This document shows, piece after piece, positions 1-8,208 of a stretch of DNA of 64,000 nucleotides. Source of the DNA: CAZJQT01 sp964604415 (GTDB lineage Bacteria > Patescibacteriota > Saccharimonadia > Saccharimonadales > CAZJQT01); contig CAZRYT010000002.1 of NCBI GenBank assembly GCA_964604415.1, positions 4,801 to 68,800 of the forward strand, read 5' to 3'. Each line of letters starts with the position of its first letter. Positions within the stretch are counted from its first letter, which is position 1. A model generated the notes under the pieces. It saw only the letters and a program-made list of their open reading frames with translations, searched no databases and was not told the origin of the DNA. Position numbers and translations under genes: made by a program.

Positions 1-87
1 GGCGGAAGGGGTGGGATTCGAACCCACGGTACCTTGCGGCACGCCGCTTTTCAAGAGCGGTACCTTCAACCACTCGGTCACCCTTCC
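1..87 (-). tRNA. tRNA-Ser (anticodon TGA)
   Basis: Reading the minus strand gives a complete class II tRNA. The 7-bp acceptor stem starts GGAAGGG, a long variable arm is present, and the T-loop is TTCGAAT. The anticodon stem CCGCT/AGCGG closes the loop CTTGAAA, so the anticodon is TGA. The discriminator is G at position 3 and the CC of an encoded CCA lies at the window edge. It is one of three serine tRNAs within 2.2 kb. Confidence 0.95.
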
Positions 88-91
88 AATT

Positions 92-184
92 TGGCGGAGA
101 GGGAGGGATTCGAACCCTCGCGGGAACTTGCGTCCCCCTAATGATTTAGCAAACCATCCCCTTGAGCCGCTTGGGTACCTCTCC
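92..184 (-). tRNA. tRNA-Ser (anticodon GCT)
   Basis: Minus-strand class II tRNA with acceptor GGAGAGG/CCTCTCC, a long variable arm and T-loop TTCGAAT. The anticodon stem ATGGT/ATCAT closes the loop TTGCTAA, giving GCT for AGC/AGU codons. The 3' CCA is encoded at 92-94. It lies 4 bp from the preceding tRNA-Ser and is probably cotranscribed with it. Confidence 0.95.
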
Positions 185-283
185 GTGTTGGATGCGGCTC
201 TAACGGATGGAAATTATAACAGATATAGTGGTGCTTAATAACAGTCTTTTTAGCCAATCACATTCAGGTGGTACAATACGCTT

Positions 284-946
284 ATGCAACCAGGGGACAC
301 TATCACACCACATCAGTTTGATTCAGACGAGCAGGAAAAGCCTGAAGTTAAGCAGCCTGAGCCCAAACCCGAGCATACTGAACATAAAGCCAAGGCTCAC
401 GCGCCTGATGCCAAAGAGACCCCAGAACCAAGCCAGACCTGGAAGTACCATGCCGAAGCCGCCGCTCCAGCAACTACGCCCACTAGCACCCAATCGGTAA
501 ATTGGAGCGCATCTGAATACATTGATCACCAAAAAGCAACCAGCTGGTACCTGGGACTGATAGTAGTTACGGTACTTGCCTGTGGTCTGATATTTTGGCT
601 GACTCACGACCTTATTACTCTAGTGGTTATTGCTATAGCGGCGGCTCTGTTTGGTGTGGCTGGTGCTCGCAAACCGCGGACTCTGGAATACGAACTCAAT
701 AATCGTGGCGTCCAAATTGGCGCTAAGTTTTACGCTTACGCTGGCTTTAAGTCCTTCACGGTTTTGGAAGAAGGTGCCATTAATTCTATTCAATTATTGC
801 CTCTGAAACGCTTTATGCCACCGATTAGCCTGTATTGCCCACCCGAACAAGAGGATGCAGTAGTCAGCCTAATCGGCAGTTATTTACCGCATGAAGAACG
901 TTCCAGTGACCCAATTGACAGCCTGATGCGCAAGGTTAGATTTTAG
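284..946 (+). CDS. CPR-type membrane protein with disordered N-terminus
   Basis: 220 aa of unknown function. Residues 1-75 are rich in Pro, Glu, Lys and Ala and probably disordered. Two adjacent hydrophobic segments follow at about 92-130, then a C-terminal soluble domain of about 90 residues, possibly PH-like, though that fold is a guess. The ATG at 284 is favoured because TACAAT at 272-277, preceded by TG, ends 6 nt upstream, which predicts a leaderless mRNA. No SD is visible. It converges with and slightly overlaps the next gene. Confidence 0.8.
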   Translation: MQPGDTITPHQFDSDEQEKPEVKQPEPKPEHTEHKAKAHAPDAKETPEPSQTWKYHAEAAAPATTPTSTQSVNWSASEYIDHQKATSWYLGLIVVTVLACGLIFWLTHDLITLVVIAIAAALFGVAGARKPRTLEYELNNRGVQIGAKFYAYAGFKSFTVLEEGAINSIQLLPLKRFMPPISLYCPPEQEDAVVSLIGSYLPHEERSSDPIDSLMRKVRF

Positions 947-1427
947 CTTCAGCCAAAGCCCGATGTTTTTTATATTCAAGCCAAGTTAGCCAAATCACAA
1001 AAACGTCAAAAACGGTCAAAACAATTAAGCCAGCCGAGAAATGATAACTCAAACGGTAAAGTTGGTAGCCGATAAAGGCTAACAATATGGCTATCATCCA
1101 GGGGTAGGCCCAAATCTTTTGCTTGAACAAAGCAACAATAATCACAATTTTGACTAACCCATGTGACAGCAGATAAAAAGCTCCAAACAGAGTCGATGAA
1201 GATGTTAAATGGGCGGAACTATGACGTAAATAATTGGCCAAAAAATCGTGTGGATCGGTGGCTAGCTCGTGCTCGGTCAACCACATCACCGCATGGTTAA
1301 TTGTGCCTGGTGAAATGAATAATAAAAATACTCCACCAATAATTTCTAACGCCGAATCCAGCGCCTTAACAACCAAACTTGTATAAAAAGCCTTGTCTAA
1401 CGCTGAATATTTGTGGTGCTCGGCCAT
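936..1427 (-). CDS. DUF2127 family membrane protein
   Basis: 163 aa with about four hydrophobic segments, matching the DUF2127 small membrane protein family (known in general, no defined role). The first ATG is at 1439, but TATGAT (minus strand, 1440-1435, preceded by TG) ends 7 nt before the ATG at 1427. That start is chosen as a leaderless start. The 3' end overlaps the convergent gene ending at 946 by 11 bp. Confidence 0.8.
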   Translation of the reverse strand: MAEHHKYSALDKAFYTSLVVKALDSALEIIGGVFLLFISPGTINHAVMWLTEHELATDPHDFLANYLRHSSAHLTSSSTLFGAFYLLSHGLVKIVIIVALFKQKIWAYPWMIAILLAFIGYQLYRLSYHFSAGLIVLTVFDVFVIWLTWLEYKKHRALAEAKI

Positions 1428-1480
1428 GACAGTAATCATAGCATTACATGGATAGCTGCGATCTGGGATTAAACTGGCTG

Positions 1481-1648
1481 TTAGTAGCTAAAACCGCTGG
1501 AACCAGTGCCGCTTTTGTGAATGAAAAAGTAGTAAACCAGGCCGTAAACAACAGCGCCGATAATTACATACAGTACAACCCATTGCCACATCGGCCGTTT
1601 GCCGTAGCCTTTGGTTGGTTTTGATGCTGGTTGATTTTCGTCTGCCAT
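1481..1648 (-). CDS. small single-pass membrane protein
   Basis: 55-aa ORF. A polar N-terminus (MADENQPASKP) is followed by a basic GKRP-MWQW stretch and one transmembrane helix at about residues 21-43, ending in a Gly/Ser-rich tail. A good SD, GGAGGG, lies 5 nt before the ATG. Short proteins with a KRP-WxW-TM layout are familiar from CPR genomes, but I know of no assigned function. It lies between a tRNA-Arg gene and the DUF2127 gene. Confidence 0.75.
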   Translation of the reverse strand: MADENQPASKPTKGYGKRPMWQWVVLYVIIGAVVYGLVYYFFIHKSGTGSSGFSY

Positions 1649-1685
1649 ATTTCCCTCCTAACCAATAATACTCCAAGTTCGACCT

Positions 1686-1762
1686 TGGTACACCCGGCGT
1701 GATTCGAACACACGACCTCCAGTACCGCAAACTGGCGCTCTATCCAGCTGAGCTACGGGTGC
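1686..1762 (-). tRNA. tRNA-Arg (anticodon GCG)
   Basis: Class I tRNA on the minus strand. Acceptor 5' GCACCCG pairs with CGGGTGT (one terminal G-U pair), discriminator A, CCA encoded at 1686-1688. The anticodon stem CCAGT/ACTGG closes the loop TTGCGGT, so the anticodon is GCG. A20, C35 and G36, the known arginine identity bases, are present. Most bacteria instead use an ACG tRNA edited to inosine. Confidence 0.9.
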
Positions 1763-1849
1763 GCAAAAGAACAGGGGTAATGCTAACACGTTTGAGGGGT
1801 TATTACCAGACCACGAGGGTTCTGTAAGTTTTTTTACTGAAACCCCTAA

Positions 1850-1865
1850 AGCTTACTAGTAAGCT
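1850..1865. repeat. 16-bp perfect palindrome, possible operator
   Basis: AGCTTACTAGTAAGCT reads identically on both strands and ends 35 bp before the ATG of the following small gene. Just upstream, AGGGGTT and AACCCCT could form the base of an RNA hairpin. A regulator binding site is an inference from symmetry and position. Confidence 0.35.
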
Positions 1866-1900
1866 AAGAGTACTTTAAAAAGTAATTGTGGGGAGTTGGC

Positions 1901-2080
1901 ATGAACAAATACTATTTCATTAAGGAAAATGATTTGTGGAGCAGCTACAAACTCAATCAATTAGCCAAATCACCAACCGAGTATGATGATTTGGAAACTC
2001 CGCTTAATAACGAGTGGCGCAAACGTGCCCGCCGTCTGCAAGTACGCCGCTGGCGTAAGATAAAACAACAACTGGTCTAG
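1901..2080 (+). CDS. small basic hypothetical protein
   Basis: 59 aa, unrecognised. The N-terminus is aromatic and charged (MNKYYFIKEND) and the last 20 residues are strongly basic (RKRARRLQVRRWRK), suggesting nucleic-acid or membrane-surface binding. The ATG at 1901 is chosen over a TTG at 1886 because GGGGAG lies 6 nt before it. It stands alone between tRNA-Arg and tRNA-Ser. Confidence 0.65.
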   Translation: MNKYYFIKENDLWSSYKLNQLAKSPTEYDDLETPLNNEWRKRARRLQVRRWRKIKQQLV

Positions 2081-2092
2081 TCCACTTCTGTG

Positions 2093-2180
<88 letters not shown>

Positions 2181-2202
2181 TCGTCGCGATCATTCTAACA
2201 GA

Positions 2203-3306
2203 TTATTTCTTGGTGGGTTCTTTTTCTTTTGTTTCTGTTGATTGGGGAGTTTCTTTAGTCTCTTTGATTGGTTCACTTGGTTTTCCTGCCTCTGTTTTTG
2301 CTTTTTCAAGGGCTGTTTTAGGACGAGTCATCCTCTCTGTGAGCAATATAGCTGTGCCAATAGCGATAAAAACGCCACTAACTACTAATGAGCTGTTGGT
2401 ACTTTTATCGATAATGGCTTTAATAAAACTATTTAACGATGGTCCAACAGTATTAGACTGAAAATTGGGCTGCAAGGCGTTAATAAATCTTGGCAATATT
2501 TTGCCAAAGAGCAAGCTGGTTACAAAAACAATAGCGCCGTCATACAAGCTTATTTTGCCAACTGCTCGCCAACCATCACGCCGTTTTTGGTACAGATAAA
2601 TAATTGCCGCTGCTAACAGGACTGAAAACGTTCCCAGAATCCATGGCGCTAACTTGAGCCAATGGAAAACTTTTGGTAAGGCTTTAAATTGTTCGCTAAA
2701 TGTTCGACCTTTTTCGTTCTTAGGAATAGTGTCAGCTGTTATGACTGGGTTTGGTAAGAAATCCTGGTTATTCAGCACCTGACTCGTCAGTTGTTGTTGC
2801 TCAGTACTCAGGTTAACCCCAGGCGGACGGCAGTCTATCTTGAACGGATCTATATCACCGCTGGGAATTGACTGGCACGGCGGTAGTGACTTGAGACGTT
2901 CAGCCGCATGCATCCCTACCCCGTTGGCTATGACTTGCTTGTTAGAACTCAGGTCAACCCTGAAATCAGGCTGAGTCGATCTACCATCTAGCCAGTGATA
3001 AGTTCCGTCTAAAAACTGTTCACTAACGCTTCTCAGCTCAGTTGGAGTAAAAGCTTGTTTGATAATAGACCTGATAGCTGGATCGTTCAGGGGAACATCG
3101 TTTGAGGTATTCTGGTTGGATTGGTCGGCTTTATCCAGTACAAAATTCACAAAATTGTCATAAATGTGGCTTTTTACTAAGCTGTCTTTCAGTGGTTTTG
3201 ACGATCCGATCAGAGATAATACAACAACTAACAGCAAAATCATTAACAGGCTAAAACGTAGTAGGCTCCGGCACAGCCAGGTCAATAATTTGCGGCCTAG
3301 TGACAT
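2203..3306 (-). CDS. multi-pass membrane protein, unknown function
   Basis: 367 aa. An N-terminal transmembrane helix (about residues 13-33) is followed by a roughly 190-residue domain, probably outside the membrane. Three more helices lie at about 215-240, 250-270 and 305-325, and the C-terminal tail is highly charged, rich in Lys, Glu and Thr. I do not recognise the family. The start MSLGRKLL at 3306 is preferred because the upstream ATG at 3363 lies inside the divergent HIT gene. The start codons are only 25 bp apart. Confidence 0.75.
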   Translation of the reverse strand: MSLGRKLLTWLCRSLLRFSLLMILLLVVVLSLIGSSKPLKDSLVKSHIYDNFVNFVLDKADQSNQNTSNDVPLNDPAIRSIIKQAFTPTELRSVSEQFLDGTYHWLDGRSTQPDFRVDLSSNKQVIANGVGMHAAERLKSLPPCQSIPSGDIDPFKIDCRPPGVNLSTEQQQLTSQVLNNQDFLPNPVITADTIPKNEKGRTFSEQFKALPKVFHWLKLAPWILGTFSVLLAAAIIYLYQKRRDGWRAVGKISLYDGAIVFVTSLLFGKILPRFINALQPNFQSNTVGPSLNSFIKAIIDKSTNSSLVVSGVFIAIGTAILLTERMTRPKTALEKAKTEAGKPSEPIKETKETPQSTETKEKEPTKK

Positions 3307-3331
3307 GTTAGTTCTAGGGTACAATATTCTT

Positions 3332-3727
3332 ATGGCTGAGGACAGTATTTTCACCAAAATCATTAAAGGCGAGATTCCGTCTCACAAAATCTATGAGGAC
3401 GATAAAACCATTGCTTTTATGGACATCCATCCAATCCAGCCAGGCATGGTTGTGGTGACTACCAAGAATCAAATCGATCATGTCTGGGATTTACCAACCG
3501 AAGATTACCAAGCCTTAATGGCAACAGTTCGCAAAGTTGCCAAAAGGTTGCGGGAAGTATTCGCTGAGAAAAAACGGGTAGGAATTATGATTGAGGGTTT
3601 TGATGTACCACATGCTCACGTAGTTGTGGTTCCTGTAAACAACGGAAAGGAACTCCGTGAGTTAGCCTCGGATACTGAACCAGACCACCCTGCCCTAGCC
3701 GCGCTGGCCAAAAAACTGGCTTTCTAA
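3332..3727 (+). CDS. HIT-family nucleotide hydrolase/transferase
   Basis: 131 aa, HIT (histidine triad) fold. FxKIIxGEIPSHKIYEDD opens the protein and PHAHVVVVP carries the active-site region at about 105-113. The triad consensus is His-x-His-x-His. Here the first two His, including the usual nucleophile, are present but the third is Val. HIT enzymes cleave nucleoside phosphoramidates or dinucleotides. TACAAT at 3320-3325 ends 6 nt before the ATG, predicting a leaderless mRNA. Confidence 0.9.
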   Translation: MAEDSIFTKIIKGEIPSHKIYEDDKTIAFMDIHPIQPGMVVVTTKNQIDHVWDLPTEDYQALMATVRKVAKRLREVFAEKKRVGIMIEGFDVPHAHVVVVPVNNGKELRELASDTEPDHPALAALAKKLAF

Positions 3728-3741
3728 GGTACAATAAAACC

Positions 3742-3921
3742 ATGCTGTCTAACTTAATGATCGGATTCCTCGTCGGCGCCGGCTTCGGTGCCTGGATTTA
3801 CAGTAAAGTCATCCGCAGCACCGGTGGCAATACCAAAAATGCCATAGTTGTGGCTGGGATTGCCGGCTTTCTGGCTCTAGCAATAGTTACCATATTAATG
3901 GGCGTAATTTTTAAACACTGA
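3742..3921 (+). CDS. small two-helix membrane protein
   Basis: 59 aa. Hydrophobic segments at about residues 5-20 and 36-56 are joined by a short loop containing STGGNTKNA. The family is one I associate with CPR genomes; its function is unknown. TACAAT at 3730-3735 sits exactly 6 nt before the ATG, as in the preceding HIT gene, so this gene has its own leaderless promoter. It begins 14 bp after the HIT stop. Confidence 0.75.
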   Translation: MLSNLMIGFLVGAGFGAWIYSKVIRSTGGNTKNAIVVAGIAGFLALAIVTILMGVIFKH

Positions 3922-3983
3922 TATAGCCGGATAGTGCCAAAATACTTTGATTATTGGGCCTAAACTAGTACGATAATACTCAC

Positions 3984-4835
3984 ATGAACGAGGTGGGTTT
4001 AGGCAAGGCGTTACAAAACGCCCGTAAAAAAGCTGGTCTGACACAGCAGCAACTGTGTCATAAGACTGGACTTAGCTACTCTACCCTAGCCAAGATTGAA
4101 CGCGGTGCTATCAAGGCTCCATCAATCTTTACAATTCAATCGATTGCAGCTGCGGTTGGCAGTGGCTTGGATGATCTAGTGGGTGCTTTTGCCCCTGCCC
4201 TGCCCGATCACAAACCCAAACTAGTTTCCAAGTCCGGCATTCGTTTTATTTACTTTGATATTAATGGTTGTTTGGTGCGCTTTTTCCACCGCGCCTTCAC
4301 CAAACTAGCCGAGGATACTGGCGCTTCACCTGACGTTATCGAGACTACCTTTTGGCACTACAATGATGCGGTTTGCAAGGGTGAAATGAGCCTTGTAGAT
4401 TTCAATTCTGCACTTAGCAAACGTCTGGGCGGCAACAAAATTGATTGGGCACAGTATTATCTAGAAGCGGTTGATGCTATTGAGGAAATGGACAAGCTAG
4501 TAACTTGGGCGAGCCAAAATTATCACGTCGGCCTGTTATCCAATATTATGCCTGGGCTGATTGATTCAATGCTGACCAAGGGGTTATTACCCAAACTTAA
4601 CTACGACGCTATTATCGACTCTTCGGTAGTCGGTGCCATCAAGCCGGAAGCCAAAATTTATAAGATAGCTACCGAACGAAGTGGGGTGAAAGCAAAAGAA
4701 ATATTGCTGGTAGACGATTCACGCGCCAATTTAATGGCTGCCGAGAAGTTTGACTGGCACGTGCTTTGGTTTGATGATTTTCGCCCGTCTGAGAGTGCCA
4801 AAAACGTCCGAATGGCATTAGAGCCTAAACGTTAG
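3984..4835 (+). CDS. XRE helix-turn-helix fused to HAD-like domain
   Basis: 283 aa. Residues 5-65 are a Cro/C1-type HTH (QNARKKAGLTQQQL...STLAKIERG). Residues 86-280 are a haloacid dehalogenase-like domain with motif I YFDINGCL (nucleophile D92, but N94 where the general acid Asp normally sits), motif II LLSN, motif III IKPEAK and motif IV LLVDDS. The D-to-N change would weaken or abolish phosphatase chemistry, so a ligand-sensing repressor is plausible. GATAAT at 3972-3977 lies 6 nt before the ATG. The 3' end overlaps valS by 11 bp. Confidence 0.85.
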   Translation: MNEVGLGKALQNARKKAGLTQQQLCHKTGLSYSTLAKIERGAIKAPSIFTIQSIAAAVGSGLDDLVGAFAPALPDHKPKLVSKSGIRFIYFDINGCLVRFFHRAFTKLAEDTGASPDVIETTFWHYNDAVCKGEMSLVDFNSALSKRLGGNKIDWAQYYLEAVDAIEEMDKLVTWASQNYHVGLLSNIMPGLIDSMLTKGLLPKLNYDAIIDSSVVGAIKPEAKIYKIATERSGVKAKEILLVDDSRANLMAAEKFDWHVLWFDDFRPSESAKNVRMALEPKR

Positions 4836-7389
4836 AGAAGCGATTTAGCTCGGATTGTTGTTTAGCTAATAGTTCTTTGGCGTCAATCAGTCGTTGCTTG
4901 GTTTCTTTAACGAGTTCCGCCGGCGCTTTTTGGATGTAAGCTTTGTTTTTCAGCCGGCCTTCCATTTGTTTAATCTGCTGCTCAGTTTCGGCTATTTTGG
5001 TACTCAAACCATCTGTAAATTGCTTGATTTGCTTCTCGCTTAGATCTAACCACATTTCGTGTTTAGTAGAAATCAAACTCAGCCCAGCGTAGTCTTGAGC
5101 CTGCTTAATTTCACCTAGTCCCGCCAAACTTTTGATCAACTCGGCATTTTCGCTCATGAAAGGCTGGTCGCTGTAGTAAAGATTCGGTTTGCCAACCTTA
5201 AGGCTGCCTGCAATATAGCGGATTTCGCTGACAATTGACCTAACTTCTTCAAATTCTTTAGCTTTACCAATACTAATCTCCATTGCCTCGGGCCACGGGG
5301 TGGTAATGAGCAAGCCTTTTTCCCATTTCAACGTCTGCCAAATGGTCTCGGTCACGAACGGGGCGAATGGGTGTGTCAGCTTCAAAATAGTTTCTAGAGC
5401 GTAGGCCAGGACACCTAGATTTGGTTCGACTTTACTGGCTTCAATGTACCAATCAGCCAAGTCATCCCATAGCAAATGGTAGATGTGGTCAGATGCTTCT
5501 GCAAAGCGGTAATCGTCCAAAAACTCACCAACTTCTCTTATAGAATGTTGTAATTTACTCAATATCCAAGCATCAGCAGCAGTTTTTGGGACCGGGTTAG
5601 ACTTGAGATGAAACTCATCACCAACCTTGTCTTCAATAAATCTGGCCACGTTCCAAAGCTTGTTGGCAAAATTACGAGCTTCCTCAACCCGACGTGGATC
5701 ATAGCCTCGGTTCACGGCCGGTACACGGCCGGCTATCAGGCCCATCCTGAGGGCATCGGAGCCATAAAGGTCGACTTCAGCCATTGGGTCGATAACATTA
5801 CCAACCGATTTGCTCATTTTGGAGCCATCCTCAGCCAACACGTAGCCATGGATATAAACTGTCTCAAAAGGTACTTTACCGGTAACATAAAGTCCCATCA
5901 TAATCATGCGCGAAACCCAAGGGTAGAGGATCTCACCACCGGTTTCCATTAGGGAATTCGGGTAATAATCTTTGTAGTCATCACTATCAGGAAAATCCAG
6001 GGTAGCGTAAGGCCAACTGGAGCTAGAAAACCAAGTATCAAACACATCCGGATCGCGTTGGTAGGTCTTGCCGCCAACAGTTATTTCCTCTTTTTCTACG
6101 TGTTCGTCATAGATCCAATCCTGCGGATCCTCTCTGTTAACAAACGCCGGAATTGGTATGCCCCAAGCAATTTGCCGCGAAATATTCCAATCTCTAAGGC
6201 CTTCTAGATATTTGATAAGCTGATCTTTTTTGGACTCGGGATAGAACTTGATCTTCCCTGCCCTGAGCACTTTTATAGCCGGTCCGGCTAACGGCTTCAT
6301 ATCGACAAACCATTGCTCACGCAGCAGGGGCTGGATGACTGTGCCGCACTTGTAGCAGTGTCCAACTGAATGGTGATGGTCTTCGATTTTGTCGACAAAA
6401 CCTTGACGCTCCAAATCTGTTATAACAACTTTGCGAGCATCTTCTACAGTTAACCCACGGTAGGTTGCCGGGGCTTCATGGCTCATCTTGCCCTCGTGGT
6501 CTATGACACTAATCATTGGTAGATCGTGGCGCTGCGCTACCTCAAAGTCGTTGGGGTCATGAGCCGGCGTGATTTTAACAGCACCAGTACCAAAAGCCGT
6601 GTCCACAAATTCGTCAGTAATAATCGGCACTTCCCTGTTACTTAGTGGCAATTTAACGGTTTTACCGATGAATTTTTTGTAGCGCTTGTCGTCTGGATGG
6701 ACAGCCACGGCCACGTCACCCAGCATAGTTTCCGGCCGCGTAGTCGCAACAACCACTTCCCCGCTACCGTCAGTCAACGGGTATTTTAGGTAGTATAAAT
6801 GGCCGCGTACATCGCGGTACTCAACCTCAATATCGGCAAAGCCGGTGCCATGGAAAGTACAAAAATTAACTAGCCTTTCACCTCTGTAAATCAAACCCTC
6901 GTCCCACATTTTTTTGAAGGTCTTGTAAGAACGGTCGATGATTTTATCATCAAGCGTATAGACGTAGTGATCCCAGTCCACGCTGGCACCCAGACGACGG
7001 AACTGAGAGTCGTAGTTATCCTTGTTTTGGGCCACGAAATCCCAAATCTGTTTGTATAACTCTTCTCGACTGAAATCAAAACGGCTTTTACCCTGTTTAG
7101 CCAGCACTTTTTCATAAACAACTTGAGTTTCAAAGCCAGCGTGATCAGCGCCTGGTAACCAGAGAGTTGAGTTCCCTTTCATGCGATGATAACGGATGAC
7201 AACGTCTTGTAAGGCAAACATAAAGCTATGGCCAACGTGCAAATCACCATTGGCGTTCGGTGGTGGCAAAACTATAGAGTACTTCTCTTTTGAGCCACGA
7301 GCTTTTGGTTTAAAAGCGCCGCTTTTCTCCCAGAGGTCGTAGATGTCAGCTTCGTAGGCTTTTGGTTCGTAAGTTTTTGACAACTTCAT
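4825..7389 (-). CDS. valS: valyl-tRNA synthetase
   Basis: 854 aa class Ia synthetase charging tRNA-Val. The HIGH motif is HVGH (residues 51-54, after PPPNANGDL) and the KMSKS motif is EDGSKMSKSVGN. The connective-peptide editing domain carries TTRPETMLGD, and an anticodon-binding domain and C-terminal coiled coil (about 785-850) follow. The start MKLSKTYEPKAYE at 7389 is chosen over the upstream ATG at 7434. On the minus strand TATACT (7405-7400, preceded by TG) lies 10 nt before the ATG, so the leader is very short. No T-box is visible. Confidence 0.98.
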   Translation of the reverse strand: MKLSKTYEPKAYEADIYDLWEKSGAFKPKARGSKEKYSIVLPPPNANGDLHVGHSFMFALQDVVIRYHRMKGNSTLWLPGADHAGFETQVVYEKVLAKQGKSRFDFSREELYKQIWDFVAQNKDNYDSQFRRLGASVDWDHYVYTLDDKIIDRSYKTFKKMWDEGLIYRGERLVNFCTFHGTGFADIEVEYRDVRGHLYYLKYPLTDGSGEVVVATTRPETMLGDVAVAVHPDDKRYKKFIGKTVKLPLSNREVPIITDEFVDTAFGTGAVKITPAHDPNDFEVAQRHDLPMISVIDHEGKMSHEAPATYRGLTVEDARKVVITDLERQGFVDKIEDHHHSVGHCYKCGTVIQPLLREQWFVDMKPLAGPAIKVLRAGKIKFYPESKKDQLIKYLEGLRDWNISRQIAWGIPIPAFVNREDPQDWIYDEHVEKEEITVGGKTYQRDPDVFDTWFSSSSWPYATLDFPDSDDYKDYYPNSLMETGGEILYPWVSRMIMMGLYVTGKVPFETVYIHGYVLAEDGSKMSKSVGNVIDPMAEVDLYGSDALRMGLIAGRVPAVNRGYDPRRVEEARNFANKLWNVARFIEDKVGDEFHLKSNPVPKTAADAWILSKLQHSIREVGEFLDDYRFAEASDHIYHLLWDDLADWYIEASKVEPNLGVLAYALETILKLTHPFAPFVTETIWQTLKWEKGLLITTPWPEAMEISIGKAKEFEEVRSIVSEIRYIAGSLKVGKPNLYYSDQPFMSENAELIKSLAGLGEIKQAQDYAGLSLISTKHEMWLDLSEKQIKQFTDGLSTKIAETEQQIKQMEGRLKNKAYIQKAPAELVKETKQRLIDAKELLAKQQSELNRFSNV

Positions 7390-7399
7390 ACAGATTGGT

Positions 7400-7552
7400 A
7401 GTATACCACCCCTGTTTAATAAACAGAAACACAAGCAGTTTTCACGTAAAAATTAGACAAAACTACACAAGGCTTTCACACGAAAACCCTCTGCATTTCA
7501 GTCTGTCCCACCGTTTATGTTGTGTGCGATCCGCATGGACTTGCGGATAATA
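7400..7552 (-). other. structured divergent intergenic region upstream of valS
   Basis: A 252-bp gap (7390-7641) separates valS from a divergent gene. On the minus strand TATTAT (7552-7547, preceded by TG) could start a transcript containing a 7-bp hairpin (arms 7548-7542 and 7535-7529) and a second one (7488-7482 with 7477-7471). The second stem pairs fully only as minus-strand RNA, through one G-U. CTGTTT/AAACAG (7412-7426) forms another. A valS leader or small RNA is possible but unproven. Confidence 0.3.
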
Positions 7553-7606
7553 CCAACTTTTTGTTTTCATAAGCATTATATCATCTAAAATAACAGAGAC
7601 AAAGCA

Positions 7607-7635
7607 TTGACCAAAGATGTTAAACATGTTAATAT
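7607..7635 (+). promoter_or_regulatory. promoter for a leaderless gene
   Basis: TTGACC at 7607-7612, a 17-bp spacer, then TAATAT at 7630-7635. The -10 ends 6 nt before the ATG at 7642, so transcription should start at or next to the start codon. Confidence 0.7.
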
Positions 7636-7641
7636 AAGACA

Positions 7642-8208
7642 ATGTCAGAATCTAGCTTTTCATCTGCCGAATTTAAATTACCAACACCGACAGAAGTTGA
7701 TATTGCCCAATTTCCTTCATGCGTTATAGAGATCTTTGAAGCTGATGACTACAGGGGTGATACAACGCGTTTGATTTCGGATACGGGTTGGGTATATGAG
7801 TTTGATACCGATCGAACCTATGTATTTCCTTTTGAATTTGATTTCCAAGACAACCAGTTTGACGAAGGAACAGCTGTCATGACAGTGGATGTGGACAATC
7901 AAGGAAGAGAAGGGCACGGTTACATATGTTCGAGAATCCATGGGTATCTTATGCCATATGTCGGGTTTACCCGGACTGAAGAACGTAAATTACGCGAAGG
8001 ATTAGGCAAACGTCGCCTTCGAATAATGAACGATCTATCCCTTAAATTATTTGAGATCCCGCTTAGTTCTAACGCAACTATGGAAGATGAAGCAGTCAGT
8101 CTATGGGCTAGCCTGGTAAGAAGCGAAGAAGCTGAAATCGTAGACTGGGACGGGCATTACGGACGGTTTCGATTTCTTATAGAGAACGCAACTACATCGA
8201 CAGATTAG
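7642..8208 (+). CDS. hypothetical protein, acidic
   Basis: 188 aa, not recognised. It is soluble, rich in Asp, Glu and Phe in the first half, with a basic patch at about 115-128 (RTEERKLREGLGKRRLR). No signal peptide or membrane helix is seen. The promoter just upstream implies a leaderless mRNA. Its 3' end overlaps the convergent tsaD by 17 bp. Confidence 0.75.
   Translation: MSESSFSSAEFKLPTPTEVDIAQFPSCVIEIFEADDYRGDTTRLISDTGWVYEFDTDRTYVFPFEFDFQDNQFDEGTAVMTVDVDNQGREGHGYICSRIHGYLMPYVGFTRTEERKLREGLGKRRLRIMNDLSLKLFEIPLSSNATMEDEAVSLWASLVRSEEAEIVDWDGHYGRFRFLIENATTSTD

Noticed and set aside
5608..5952. Plus-strand ORF of 114 codons inside valS
   Set aside because: It is antisense to conserved valS sequence and shows no protein family features or initiation signals.
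7390..7641. T-box riboswitch upstream of valS
   Set aside because: No T-box sequence, specifier-loop arrangement or terminator pair could be found.
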